A DNA stretch of 64,000 nucleotides from Sporolituus thermophilus DSM 23256 (lineage in GTDB: Bacteria; Bacillota; Negativicutes; Sporomusales; Thermosinaceae), in assembly GCF_900102435.1 (NCBI RefSeq), contig NZ_FNBU01000004.1:1-64000 (forward strand), read 5' to 3'. Within the stretch, counting starts at the first letter, position 1. Every line of letters begins with the position of its first letter. Positions 18,810 to 26,944 of this stretch are shown piece by piece. Under the pieces are notes generated by a model. That model saw nothing but the letters and a program-made list of their open reading frames with translations, searched no databases and was not told the DNA's origin. Position numbers and translations under genes: made by a program.

Positions 18810-19748
18810 ATGGCAAAAATCGCGAAAAATCTAACCGAGCTAATAGGCAATACGCCCCTGCTGGAGCTGGCGAACTATAATGAGCGTCAGGGGCTTAAGG
18901 CTCGCCTTGTCGCCAAGCTGGAATATTTTAACCCGTTGGGCAGTGTCAAAGACCGGGTAGGCTACGCCATGATCCAGGATGCCGAAGAACGGGGGCTGCT
19001 CCATAAAGACTCGGTCATTATCGAGCCGACCAGCGGCAATACCGGCATCGGCCTGGCCTTTGTCGCCGCGGCCAAAGGCTACCGGCTCATTCTCACCATG
19101 CCTGATACTATGAGCGTTGAACGCCGCAGCCTGCTAAAAGCCCTTGGCGCCGAGCTGGTGTTGACGCCGGGCGCGGAAGGGATGAAGGGGGCCATCCGTA
19201 AGGCGGAAGAACTGGTGGCAGCATTGCCGAACGCATTTATGCCTCAGCAGTTTCAAAATCCCGCTAACCCCGCTATGCACCGCCGGACGACAGCGGAGGA
19301 AATTTGGCGGGACACTGACGGGCAAGTTGACATATTTGTCGCCGGTGTTGGTACCGGCGGTACGATTACCGGCGTAGGCGAAGTGCTCAAGGAACGCAAA
19401 GAAGACGTGCGGATTGTCGCCGTAGAGCCCTACGATTCGCCGGTCTTATCGGGGGGGCAGGCCGGTCCCCACAAGCTCCAGGGGATTGGCGCCGGTTTTG
19501 TCCCTGCTATTCTCAATACCGGCATTATTGACGGCATTGTTAAAGTAAAAACGGAAGAAGCTTTCGCTGCGGCCCGTGAGTTAGCCAAGGCTGAAGGGCT
19601 GCTGGTTGGCATCTCCAGCGGCGCCGCTCTCTTCGCCGCTACCGAACTGGCCAGGCAGCCCGAGAATGCGGGCAAAACGATTGTTGTCCTCTTGCCTGAT
19701 ACAGGTGAGCGGTATTTGTCTACGCCGCTGTTCCAGTACGAAGATTGA
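18810..19748 (+). CDS. cysK: Cysteine synthase A (O-acetylserine sulfhydrylase)
   Basis: A PLP enzyme that makes cysteine from O-acetylserine and sulfide in the cytoplasm. The cofactor lysine is K47 in NPLGSVKDR. The substrate loop is [10 protein letters not shown], the phosphate-binding loop GTGGTITG, and the C-terminal PLP-ring serine lies in [12 protein letters not shown]. The length of 312 is normal. It is a single-gene unit with promoter and terminator. Confidence 0.95.
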   Translation: MAKIAKNLTELIGNTPLLELANYNERQGLKARLVAKLEYFNPLGSVKDRVGYAMIQDAEERGLLHKDSVIIEPTSGNTGIGLAFVAAAKGYRLILTMPDTMSVERRSLLKALGAELVLTPGAEGMKGAIRKAEELVAALPNAFMPQQFQNPANPAMHRRTTAEEIWRDTDGQVDIFVAGVGTGGTITGVGEVLKERKEDVRIVAVEPYDSPVLSGGQAGPHKLQGIGAGFVPAILNTGIIDGIVKVKTEEAFAAARELAKAEGLLVGISSGAALFAATELARQPENAGKTIVVLLPDTGERYLSTPLFQYED

Positions 19749-19757
19749 TTATTCAAG

Positions 19758-19790
19758 GCCCTGCGCTATGCAGGGCTGGTTTATTTATTA
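19758..19790 (+). terminator. Terminator of cysK
   Basis: GCCCTG (19758-19763) pairs with CAGGGC (19771-19776), followed by an interrupted T-rich tract. A second hairpin at 19821-19849 ends in a seven-base T-run. Confidence 0.65.
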
Positions 19791-19870
19791 GATTCCGGTT
19801 GTACTAAATGGGAACTTGGCGCCATAGACTGTCTATGTGGAGTTTTTTTCAGAATAGGAGATGGCGCCGG

Positions 19871-21190
19871 TTGAAAAGGTTTATCCTGGTTTTTGGTTTT
19901 TTAATGGCCGTCGTATTTACTCAGACAGGAACGGCCGCGCCGCCGGTGGTGGACGGTTGGCCGGTGACTAGCCCCGTCGTGGCTCTGACGGTGGAAAACA
20001 TCGAGACGGCTCCCGAACTGGAAAGTATCTTAAATTTATGCCGCGACGAAGGGATTGCGGCTACGCTGTTTATCCGGGAACCGGTGATTAGCGCCCAGGC
20101 CGCGCTGGTGAAAAAAGGCGTTGCCTTAGGCCTGGAATTTGGCAATTATGGCCGGGAGCGCCGTTATTGGGCGGAGGTGAGCAGCGGGGACATTGCAAAG
20201 GAACTGGCTGACGCGGCCAAGGCGCTGGAGACTGCTGCCGGTAAAGCCCCCCAGGTTGTCCGCCCGCCCTTTTATTATTACGAGGACAATTTCCTGCAGG
20301 CGGTAGAGCAATACGATCGCGGCGCCGTCGTCGTCAGAGGCCTCGATACCGGCGACTGGACGCTTATGTCGCCCCAGGCTGTTACCGAGTTTGTCATTAC
20401 ATCGGCCAAGGCGGGAACGGTTATTAATGTGAATATAAAGGCGCCGCATGCGGCAGCGGCCTTGCCCGAAGTGGTCAAACAACTAAAAGCCAAAGGGTTT
20501 AAAATTACTACCGTCGCCGCCCTCAAGGCGGCGGCCAAGCCAGCCGCGCCGCCGGCTTCTTCGGCTAAATCGTCCGGCCAGCATGGTCTTTATGCCGTAG
20601 TGAACAGCGGCCGCGCCGACCGCCCGCTTGTCGCGCTTACTTTTGACGACGGCGGCAGCTACTACCAGGTGCGGGAAATTCTTGACGTCCTCAGGGAGTA
20701 CAATGCCCGCAGCACCTTCTTCCTCCTCGGCCGCTGGGTGGACGCCAATCCGGAGCTGACGCGCCGCATTTTAGCCGACGGCCATGAGATTGCCAACCAT
20801 TCTTATTCCCACCCATCGTTTTCCCGGTTGAGCGCCGACGAAATGCGCAGTGAGATAATGTCTACCCAGTATGCGCTGGAGCGGGCGGTCGGCAGCCGCT
20901 ATACCCACCTGTTTCGCCCGCCCTATGGCGATTATAACGGCACGCTTAGCGCCGTGCTGAACGGGATGGGCTACCGCGCTTTGGTTATGTGGAATGTGGA
21001 CAGCCGGGACTGGACAGGGGTGTCAGCCTGGAGCATGGCGAATAAAATCCTCAGCCAGGTCTCAGGCGGCGCCATCATTCTCTTCCACCTCCATGGCAGC
21101 AACACTGCTGACGCGTTGCGGACAATACTGCCCGAACTGCGCGCCCGCGGCTATAATCCTGTTACCGTGACGGAACTGCTCGCCGGTTAG
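19871..21190 (+). CDS. Two-domain secreted polysaccharide deacetylase
   Basis: A probable cell-envelope NodB-fold hydrolase. The TTG at 19871 is preferred: TAGGAG (19855-19860) precedes it, and the product then begins MKRF plus a hydrophobic signal peptide. An ATG at 19808 would translate through a terminator-like hairpin. The C-terminal NodB domain is canonical, with LTFDDGG (near 258), the metal motif HEIANHSYSHPS, RPPYGDYN and ILFHLH. The N-terminal half (about 30-220) has the same fold outline (VALTVEN, VRPPFYYYED) but lacks the catalytic Asp pair and the HxxxH. It may be a degenerate duplicate that binds glycan (inference). Confidence 0.85.
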   Translation: MKRFILVFGFLMAVVFTQTGTAAPPVVDGWPVTSPVVALTVENIETAPELESILNLCRDEGIAATLFIREPVISAQAALVKKGVALGLEFGNYGRERRYWAEVSSGDIAKELADAAKALETAAGKAPQVVRPPFYYYEDNFLQAVEQYDRGAVVVRGLDTGDWTLMSPQAVTEFVITSAKAGTVINVNIKAPHAAAALPEVVKQLKAKGFKITTVAALKAAAKPAAPPASSAKSSGQHGLYAVVNSGRADRPLVALTFDDGGSYYQVREILDVLREYNARSTFFLLGRWVDANPELTRRILADGHEIANHSYSHPSFSRLSADEMRSEIMSTQYALERAVGSRYTHLFRPPYGDYNGTLSAVLNGMGYRALVMWNVDSRDWTGVSAWSMANKILSQVSGGAIILFHLHGSNTADALRTILPELRARGYNPVTVTELLAG

Positions 21191-21223
21191 TGACAGAAAC
21201 AGAAATTTCCAATTAATAATAAG

Positions 21224-21252
21224 TTGACAAGATAGGGTAGAGCGGCTATAAT
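21224..21252 (+). promoter_or_regulatory. Promoter of tRNA-Arg
   Basis: TTGACA (21224-21229), 17-base spacer, TATAAT (21247-21252): a full consensus promoter. Confidence 0.92.
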
Positions 21253-21278
21253 AAACAAGTGTCAACAACATCTGCTGT

Positions 21279-21355
21279 GACTCCGTAGCTCAGTTGGATA
21301 GAGCGTTTGACTACGAATCAAAAGGTCGCAGGTTCGAATCCTGCCGGGGTCGCCA
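21279..21355 (+). tRNA. tRNA-Arg (ACG)
   Basis: A full cloverleaf: the GACTCCG/CGGGGTC acceptor has one G-T pair, the anticodon loop reads TTTGACTACGAATCAAA, the T loop GGTTCGAATCC, and CCA is encoded. The A at wobble position 34 would be deaminated to inosine to read CGN codons. Confidence 0.95.
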
Positions 21356-21366
21356 CTTCAAGCATA

Positions 21367-21394
21367 ACCGCCAAGATCGGCGGTTTTTATTTTT
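21367..21394 (+). terminator. Terminator of tRNA-Arg
   Basis: ACCGCC (21367-21372), loop, GGCGGT (21379-21384), T-rich tail. Confidence 0.9.
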
Positions 21395-21712
21395 GCCGTA
21401 GGTAACTATTTTCTTAATTTACTCGACTCGGACGCCTACTGGTCAGGGGTGTTTTGAAATCATGTAAGGCAAATAACCGGTCAGGGACGCGGTTATTAGT
21501 TTGCGAAGGGTAAGCAGGTCGGCGGATGCTGCCGCTTATAAAGCGGTGCCCGGCTTTGCATATGGATGATATATAGAAAAGAAGGCACTAAAAAGGCAGG
21601 TGAAACGAACAATTTGTCGCAAAAAGGTCTTGCGACAAGTGGGCAAGTCTGCTATACTTACCATTGTCGTTACTCGCGGCGGCGGCGCGAAGAAAAATAA
21701 TTAAAGATATGC
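21395..21712. other. Intergenic region between tRNA genes, with one strong hairpin
   Basis: No coding frame with a ribosome-binding site is seen. TTGTCGCAA (21614-21622) pairs perfectly with TTGCGACAA (21630-21638). A promoter-like TTGCGA-N16-TATACT (21631-21658) overlaps that hairpin, so this could be an operator or a small-RNA start; neither is supported further. Confidence 0.35.
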
Positions 21713-21741
21713 TTGACATAATTGAGCAAGTCTGATAAAAT
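21713..21741 (+). promoter_or_regulatory. Promoter of the tRNA-His cluster
   Basis: TTGACA (21713-21718), 17-base spacer, TAAAAT (21736-21741), 26 bases before tRNA-His. Confidence 0.85.
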
Positions 21742-21766
21742 ATACTTCGTCGCGAGAAATGATCAT

Positions 21767-21844
21767 GGTGGCTGTGGTGAAGAGGCCAAACACGGCGGAT
21801 TGTGGCTCCGTTATTCGAGGGTTCGAATCCCTCCAGTCACCCCA
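21767..21844 (+). tRNA. tRNA-His (GTG)
   Basis: Acceptor GTGGCTG/CAGTCAC, anticodon loop GGATTGTGGCTCC and encoded CCA. The extra G(-1) at 21767 opposite the C discriminator is the tRNA-His identity mark. Confidence 0.95.
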
Positions 21845-21856
21845 CAAGTTTTATAT

Positions 21857-21932
21857 AGGGGCGTAGCCAAGTCGGTAAGGCACGGGACTTTGACTCCCGC
21901 ATGCGTTGGTTCGAGTCCAGCCGCCCCTGCCA
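21857..21932 (+). tRNA. tRNA-Gln (TTG)
   Basis: Acceptor AGGGGCG/CGCCCCT, anticodon loop GGGACTTTGACTCCC, T loop GGTTCGAGTCC, encoded CCA. Confidence 0.95.
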
Positions 21933-21936
21933 GTGT

Positions 21937-22012
21937 GACCCACTAGCTCAGTAGGTAGAGCACCTGACTTTTAATCAGGGTGTCGATGGTTCGAGTCCAT
22001 CGTGGGTCACCA
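21937..22012 (+). tRNA. tRNA-Lys (TTT)
   Basis: Acceptor GACCCAC/GTGGGTC, anticodon loop CTGACTTTTAATCAG, discriminator A, encoded CCA. Only four bases separate it from tRNA-Gln. Confidence 0.95.
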
Positions 22013-22031
22013 TTTATTTGTGTGAGGAAAA

Positions 22032-22061
22032 TTGACAGGTATTAGCCGTCTGTGATATGAT
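22032..22061 (+). promoter_or_regulatory. Promoter of tRNA-Leu
   Basis: TTGACA (22032-22037), 18-base spacer, TATGAT (22056-22061). Confidence 0.8.
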
Positions 22062-22083
22062 ATTGACACATCTAAGTTAGTAT

Positions 22084-22166
22084 GCGGGCGTGGCGGAATT
22101 GGCAGACGCGACGGACTTAGGATCCGTTGGGCAACCGTGGGGGTTCAAGTCCCTTCGCCCGCACCA
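22084..22166 (+). tRNA. tRNA-Leu (TAG)
   Basis: Class II tRNA: acceptor GCGGGCG/CGCCCGC, anticodon loop CGGACTTAGGATCCG, a long variable arm, T loop GGTTCAAGTCC, discriminator A, encoded CCA. Confidence 0.95.
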
Positions 22167-22180
22167 ATATAGAGCGATAA

Positions 22181-22214
22181 GGTTTCACGGTATTTTAGCC
22201 GTGAAGCCTTTTTT
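22181..22214 (+). terminator. Terminator of the tRNA cluster
   Basis: GGTTTCACGG (22181-22190) pairs with CCGTGAAGCC (22199-22208), followed by six T. Confidence 0.93.
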
Positions 22215-22357
22215 ATTTATACAGCAAATGAGCAACAATGCGACAGTGGTAAGGAGCGAGGAATTGCATAGCATAAATTCGGACGAAATATTTTCGGCTT
22301 TATGGTATGATAAAAACGTATTAACCAAAGTGCAGCTTTCTTACGCGGGGTGAGAGC

Positions 22358-22942
22358 ATGACCAAGCTGTCGGAAACCAAGATGTGGGAAGCCGTTGCGG
22401 CGAATGATGCCCGGTATGATGGCGCGTTCTACTACGCCGTAAAAACGACTGGGATCGTGTGCCGCCCCTCATGTAAGTCCAAAGTTCCCAACCGCGAAAA
22501 TGTAGTCTTTTTTACGAGTCTGGATGAGGCCCTTCATGACGGCTTTCGCCCATGCAAAAGGTGCCGCCCTGATCTAGGGGCGCATTACCGCCCGGAAGAA
22601 GATATTGTCGAGTTGGCTTGCCGACTGCTACGGGGCGAATATCACAACCCGGATATACTTGCGGAATTACCCGAACGGATAGGGATTAGTTTTTTTCATT
22701 TTCAGCGCTTATTTAAGAGAGTCACCGGCTGTACGCCCAAGGAATATTTACGGCGCATCCGGATAGACAAAGCCGCAGAGCTGTTAGCGCACAGTTCTCT
22801 GAATAATACCGATATTTGCTTAACCGTCGGTTTTAGGAGCGTTTCCGGTTTTTATACGGCATTTCGTCAACACATGGGCCTGCCGCCCAAAAAATACCGG
22901 AAAGTCAGGGAGATAGGGGAATTGCGCCATGATTGTCTATGA
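22358..22942 (+). CDS. adaA: AdaA: methylphosphotriester-DNA methyltransferase and AraC-type activator
   Basis: The N-terminal Ada zinc domain has C35 and C39 (GIVCRPSC) and C66 and C69 (FRPCKRC). C35 corresponds to the E. coli Ada acceptor C38, whose methylation turns on the regulator. Residues 80-185 form an AraC-type double HTH (ISFFHFQRLFKRVTG...). This two-domain layout equals B. subtilis AdaA. It overlaps adaB by 14 bases, so the alkylation response is a compact coupled pair. Confidence 0.92.
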   Translation: MTKLSETKMWEAVAANDARYDGAFYYAVKTTGIVCRPSCKSKVPNRENVVFFTSLDEALHDGFRPCKRCRPDLGAHYRPEEDIVELACRLLRGEYHNPDILAELPERIGISFFHFQRLFKRVTGCTPKEYLRRIRIDKAAELLAHSSLNNTDICLTVGFRSVSGFYTAFRQHMGLPPKKYRKVREIGELRHDCL

Positions 22943-23441
22943 CGCAGTGCAAACACCGTTGGGTCCTGTATATGTAGCCGTGGATGATATAGGGGTATGC
23001 AAGGTAGCCATAGACAGTAGGGATTGGCAAGAGTACATAGGCAGTACCGGGTGTCAGCGGGACAGTGCCCGGTGCGATTTTGCCATTCGTCAGTTAAAGG
23101 AGTATTTTTTGCGGCAGCGGCGCCGGTTTGACGTTCCTTTATCCATTGCCGGGACCGATTTTTGCCGGCGGGTATGGGAAGTGCTAAGTTCAATACCGTA
23201 CGGTGAGGTACGGACATATGCCGATATTGCCGCGGCGATCGGCCAGCCCCAGGCTTGTCGGGCAGTTGGTCTGGCCAATTTTAAAAATCCTTTGCCCATA
23301 TTTATACCGTGTCACCGGGTAGTGGGGAAAAATGGAGGGTTAGTTGGTTATAAGGGGGCACGTACCGATTTTAAGCGGTATTTGCTACAGCTTGAAAATG
23401 CGTTAACGCCGGAAAATGGGGGGGAAATGGGGATAAATTAG
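22929..23441 (+). CDS. adaB: Methylated-DNA--[protein]-cysteine S-methyltransferase
   Basis: A suicide DNA repair enzyme that takes the methyl group from O6-methylguanine onto the active cysteine C128 in FIPCHRVVG. The helix with YGEVRTYADIA, the RAVG arginine finger region and the terminal GG-YKGA-FKRYLL segment are all in place. Its 170 residues are normal for Ogt/AdaB. Translation is coupled to adaA. Confidence 0.93.
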   Translation: MIVYDAVQTPLGPVYVAVDDIGVCKVAIDSRDWQEYIGSTGCQRDSARCDFAIRQLKEYFLRQRRRFDVPLSIAGTDFCRRVWEVLSSIPYGEVRTYADIAAAIGQPQACRAVGLANFKNPLPIFIPCHRVVGKNGGLVGYKGARTDFKRYLLQLENALTPENGGEMGIN

Positions 23442-23764
23442 AGCTTGGACGGTGGAAGGCTGAAAGCTATGGGAATGCTTATTGCAATTAACGTTCCGAC
23501 GGAATTTTCTCATCTGCCTTTCTGGTAGATGACGTGGGCTTGCAGAATGCAATAAAAAGGCGATTGAAGCGGGATGTCAAGCACACGGTTGACGAGATTA
23601 GAAAGCTGGCCGGCCAATGTCGAGGATGGGAAGCATATGCTACTTTTTATTTATGGCGAACGCTGTTTGGCGACTAATACCAAGCCCGTACGGTTAAGCC
23701 AATATCTTCTGCCTTTTGCCGGCAAAATGAGAAGGCCTCCGGTTTTGTCCGGAGGCCTAAATTG
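23442..23764. other. Intergenic region, no confident gene
   Basis: A 50-codon plus-strand frame ending near 23675 with a basic stretch (KRRLKRDVKHTVDEIRKLAG) has no ribosome-binding site. It may be a gene remnant or chance. The right part carries the terminator at 23734-23759. Confidence 0.3.
23734..23759 (-). terminator. Hairpin terminator of the small Cys protein gene
   Basis: AGGCCTCCGG (23734-23743) pairs with CCGGAGGCCT (23750-23759). It lies just after the minus-strand stop at 23765; the T-tract is weak. Confidence 0.6.
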
Positions 23765-23938
23765 TCATTTCACCTTTTGTTGCTGATTATCCTCATACAC
23801 TTTGCGTATATGGTCTTTGGTCCAGTGGCCGGTAGGCTCAAGCATATTTTTTTCCTGGGGGTTGTCAGAGGGGGATTCACGGCGGCAGTCGGTTTTATCC
23901 ACGCAAATTTCATGGACAGGTCGGCGGTAAGGGCACAT
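23765..23938 (-). CDS. Small Cys-containing hypothetical protein (57 aa)
   Basis: A short minus-strand gene with a strong ribosome-binding site (AGGAGGTG, about seven bases before the ATG) and a terminator behind it. The product starts MCPYRRPVHEICVDKTDCRR and is then hydrophilic, with LEPTGHWTKDHIRKVYED near the end. Cysteines at 2, 12 and 18 plus H9 could form a small metal site (speculative). No family is recognised. Confidence 0.65.
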   Translation of the reverse strand: MCPYRRPVHEICVDKTDCRRESPSDNPQEKNMLEPTGHWTKDHIRKVYEDNQQQKVK

Positions 23939-24055
23939 ATTTGGGCACCTCCTGATTTTATGCTCGAGAATTTAGGGGCTTTCCGTCGCCGTATATAGGT
24001 GGAAAGGCTTTGGGGCGTTTGGCTAGCCGGTGGCGGTGTTTTACCGGACGCTGCC

Positions 24056-24086
24056 AAAAAAGCTGCCCATGGGAGGGCAGCTTTTT
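24056..24086 (-). terminator. Terminator of the repeat-containing small protein gene (bidirectional)
   Basis: GCTGCCC (24062-24068) pairs with GGGCAGC (24075-24081), flanked by A and T runs on both sides, so it can end transcription in either direction. Confidence 0.85.
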
Positions 24087-24091
24087 GGCGA

Positions 24092-24286
24092 TTATTCGTA
24101 ATCGTTGTTGGCGTCAGCTTTGGCCGTCAGTGTGCCGTATTCGGATTTACTGGCTTTTTGTTTGCCGGTAGCTTTGGTGTTAGTGGGTGAGGCGTTCGAC
24201 GACGAATAGTCGGCATTAACGTCTTGCGTCGCCGTCAAGGTGCCGTACTTGGATTTGCTGGTTTGCAGTTTTTGTTTGTCCGCCAT
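24092..24286 (-). CDS. Small hydrophilic protein with two internal repeats (64 aa)
   Basis: A minus-strand gene beginning at 24286, with GGAGG eleven to twelve bases upstream. The product has no hydrophobic segment and contains two copies of a block, SKSKYGTLTATQDVNADY and SKSEYGTLTAKADANNDY, joined by a Ser/Thr/Asn/Lys-rich linker. No family is recognised. The composition (K, S, T, N, D; no Cys) recalls small disordered, DNA-binding or stress proteins, but function is unknown. It is separated from ktrA by about 100 bases. Confidence 0.7.
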   Translation of the reverse strand: MADKQKLQTSKSKYGTLTATQDVNADYSSSNASPTNTKATGKQKASKSEYGTLTAKADANNDYE

Positions 24287-24390
24287 GTTCTTGGACGACC
24301 TCCTTTGTGATTTTGTTTGGGGTCCATTATTTATTTTCGTACAGAATGACGGACAAATACCTGGAAGTTTCAGCATAAATGTATTAATTA

Positions 24391-25050
24391 TTATTCCAGT
24401 TCTTCCAATTTTTGCAGACCGCCGTTACGGCCTACGACAATGAGGACATCGCCGGCTTGAATTTTTTCCCCGGGATTAGGCGGGACGATAATTTGATCAC
24501 CGCGCTTGATGGCTACGACGTTGGCGTCATATTTTTCCCGCAGCCGCGCTTCGGCCAATGTTTTACCCACCAGGCAGCGGGGCGCACTGGTCTCGATGAG
24601 GCTGAGGTCGGGCGACAGTTCGATATAATCAAGGACGTTGGTCGAGACAAGGTTGTGCGCTACCCGCTGTCCCATATCCCGTTCGGGATACACTACCCGG
24701 TCGGCCCCGATTTTTTCCAGCATTTTACCGTGCAGTTCATTGCGGGCCTTGGCGACAATGTATTTTACGCCCAAGTCTTTTAATAGCAGCGTGGTCAAGA
24801 CATTGGCCTGGATATCTTCGCCAATGGCTACGACGACAACGTCAAAGTTGCGGATGCCCAGTGCCTTAAGCGAATTTTCGTCGGTTGTATCGGCGATGTA
24901 GGTATGAGTAACCTCGTCGGCAACTTGTTGGACCCGTTCCTCTTTGGTATCGATAGCCAGCACTTCATAACCCAGCCGGGAAAGCGTACGGGCAACACTG
25001 GTGCCGAAACGGCCAAGGCCAATAACGGCGAAACTTTTATTCCTTTTCAT
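24391..25050 (-). CDS. ktrA: KtrA/TrkA-type potassium channel gating subunit
   Basis: The cytoplasmic RCK ring that gates KtrB. The N-terminal nucleotide-binding Rossmann domain has GLGRFGTSVA (from residue 11) and an acidic residue at strand 2 (AIDTKEERV). A C-terminal RCK_C domain (about 135-219) follows, where KtrA/C proteins bind c-di-AMP. The 219-residue length matches. It lies 30 bases after ktrB on the same strand. Confidence 0.92.
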   Translation of the reverse strand: MKRNKSFAVIGLGRFGTSVARTLSRLGYEVLAIDTKEERVQQVADEVTHTYIADTTDENSLKALGIRNFDVVVVAIGEDIQANVLTTLLLKDLGVKYIVAKARNELHGKMLEKIGADRVVYPERDMGQRVAHNLVSTNVLDYIELSPDLSLIETSAPRCLVGKTLAEARLREKYDANVVAIKRGDQIIVPPNPGEKIQAGDVLIVVGRNGGLQKLEELE

Positions 25051-25080
25051 AATATAATACCTCTCTTGTCTGTAACGATA

Positions 25081-26442
25081 TTAACCGATAATAACCCGGC
25101 CTTCCGGCAGCTGCAAAGCGCCTTTGCGCGCCCGCAGGGCGATAGCCAGGGCCAGCGTCACCGGCCCCACGCGACCGGCGAACATGGTGAGTATAAGCCA
25201 GAGTTTGCCGGCGACAGTCAGTGTCGGCGTGATACCTGTTGACAAGCCTACCGTACCGAAAGCGGAGACAACCTCGAACAACACGTTCAAAAACGGCGCC
25301 TGTTCAGTCACGGTTAGCGCCAACGTGACCAAAATGACAAGCAGCGCCGACAAAAAGACGACCGTGAAGGCTTTATAAACGGTAGCTACCGGAATGCGGC
25401 GCTGAAAAACTTCAACGTCATTTTTGCCGCTGATTTGGGCAGCGATGGCGAGAACCAATACGCCAAACGTTGACGTTTTAACCCCGCCACCGGTTGAGGC
25501 CGGTGAAGCACCGATAAACATTAAGATGATCAGGAAAAACAGGGTGCCGCTTTCCAGCTTACCGATATCGAGCGTGTTGTAGCCGGCGGTGCGGGGCGTC
25601 ACGGACTGAAAGTAGCTGGCGAGAAGTTTGCCTTGCCAGTTTAGGCTGCCGAGGGTGGCGGGATTATTCCATTCCAGCAGGAAAATTACCGCCGCTCCGA
25701 AGATGATGAGAAAAGCGGACACGGATAGCACAAGCTTGGTATGGAGCGAAAACTTGTTGAAGCGGCGGTTGTCCCACACGTCGGCAATGACGGTGAAGCC
25801 GATGCCGCCAAGAATAATGAGCATGGTAATGACGATATTGACGGTTATATCATCCACATAACCGGTCAGACTGCGAAAGTCGCCGAACAGGTCAAAGCCG
25901 GCATTGCAAAAGGCGGAAATGGCGTGCCAGTATCCGTAGTAGATGCCTCGCGGACCATAATCGGCAAACCACCGGATGGCGAGAATGGTCCCGCCGATCA
26001 GTTCAATGATGAACGTGGTCTTCATGACATAGATCATCAGGCGCACCACGCCGGCCATTGTGAACTGGTTGAGTGCTTCCTGAATTATGAGCCGCTCGCG
26101 GAGCTGAATTTTCTTGCCGATCAGCAGCGCGATCAAGGTAGCCATGGACATGATGCCCAGGCCGCCGATCTGAATTAAACTGATAATGACCAGTTGCCCG
26201 AACAATGACCAGTGGCTACCGGTGTCCACCACCACCAGACCGGTAACACATACGGCGGAAGTGGCGGTAAAGAGAGCGTCAACGAACGGCGTGGGTTTAC
26301 CGCTGGCCGACGCTAGGGGGGTGGTCAGCAGCAGGGCGCCGACGAAAATTAAGCCGGCAAACCCCAGCACCAGCACCTGGTAGGGGGTCAGCCGCCATTT
26401 CGCTATGTCTAGCAGGTCGTCGGTTCTTGGGTCAATACTCAA
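25081..26442 (-). CDS. ktrB: KtrB/TrkH-type potassium transporter membrane subunit
   Basis: A K+ (Na+-coupled) uptake pore with four pseudo-repeats. The selectivity-filter glycines are seen in VTGLVV, CNAGFD, RTAGYNT and GTVGLSTG. The TTG at 26442 is favoured because GGAGG lies about seven bases upstream and the resulting 453 residues fit KtrB; an upstream ATG would add about 17 residues. A structured leader with a terminator precedes it, suggesting attenuation control. Confidence 0.92.
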   Translation of the reverse strand: MSIDPRTDDLLDIAKWRLTPYQVLVLGFAGLIFVGALLLTTPLASASGKPTPFVDALFTATSAVCVTGLVVVDTGSHWSLFGQLVIISLIQIGGLGIMSMATLIALLIGKKIQLRERLIIQEALNQFTMAGVVRLMIYVMKTTFIIELIGGTILAIRWFADYGPRGIYYGYWHAISAFCNAGFDLFGDFRSLTGYVDDITVNIVITMLIILGGIGFTVIADVWDNRRFNKFSLHTKLVLSVSAFLIIFGAAVIFLLEWNNPATLGSLNWQGKLLASYFQSVTPRTAGYNTLDIGKLESGTLFFLIILMFIGASPASTGGGVKTSTFGVLVLAIAAQISGKNDVEVFQRRIPVATVYKAFTVVFLSALLVILVTLALTVTEQAPFLNVLFEVVSAFGTVGLSTGITPTLTVAGKLWLILTMFAGRVGPVTLALAIALRARKGALQLPEGRVIIG

Positions 26443-26544
26443 AATGATTCCTCCAACAAACATGGATTGGTGAATGGAAAAATAACTCATCATAACCGGG
26501 GTTCTATCCGCTCATTTTAATATTCCTCCATACTTTGTGAAATA

Positions 26545-26604
26545 TAAAAAAGCCGGCGCGGACGAAGTGCTAACCCTCTGGCCTAGCGCCCCACGCACCG
26601 GCTT
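26545..26604 (-). terminator. Leader terminator/attenuator upstream of ktrB
   Basis: On the minus strand AAGCCGGTGCG (26604-26594) pairs with CGCGCCGGCTT (26560-26550), followed by a T-run. The inner loop can form a further stem. It sits about 100 bases before the ktrB start and after the nearest upstream gene and -10 candidate, so it is a leader terminator rather than the end of a gene. Confidence 0.8.
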
Positions 26605-26944
26605 ACAAACTCGCGGGACCAAAACCCCGTGGCTTGTCTCCAGACATGCTGCGACAATAGTCTTGACGGTTCTTTAGTTTATGCCTTAATATCCACGATA
26701 TGCCCTGTCGAGCGGCCTGAGGCCAGGCGGGCAGAGACTAAAATGCAAGCAAAAAGAAAAACCGCAACGGTTATTTTACCGTAGCTAATTTGGCCTTGTA
26801 GTCTCGTGCAGCAGTCTAAATAGATTATAGCGCAACAATAGCAGAAAGAAAGTTCTGTTTTAACGGGCAAAGACACTGTTTTAGGTAGCGACGGGCGGAA
26901 AATGAAAAAAAAAACAGGCCCGTCGCTCCTTTTGACGCAATTCC
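26605..26944 (-). other. Long untranslated leader region of ktrBA
   Basis: No supported gene is present. On the minus strand a TATAAT hexamer lies near 26826 and is followed by a segment able to fold into short stems (CGGGG-TTTTGGT-CCCG near 26610-26627 and GTCTGGAGAC). An inverted repeat AGCGACGGGC (26887-26896) / GCCCGTCGCT (26918-26927) encloses a run of ten A and may end the radical SAM transcript. I looked for the c-di-AMP (ydaO) consensus and did not find its GGGGGAACC block. Confidence 0.45.

Noticed and set aside
23574-23786. 70-codon plus-strand frame downstream of adaB
   Set aside because: No ribosome-binding site; it crosses a hairpin terminator and the end of the oppositely oriented small Cys protein gene.
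26545-26700. ydaO-type c-di-AMP riboswitch upstream of ktrB
   Set aside because: Expected by context, but the diagnostic GGGGGAACC and following conserved blocks could not be found, so only an unassigned attenuator is claimed.
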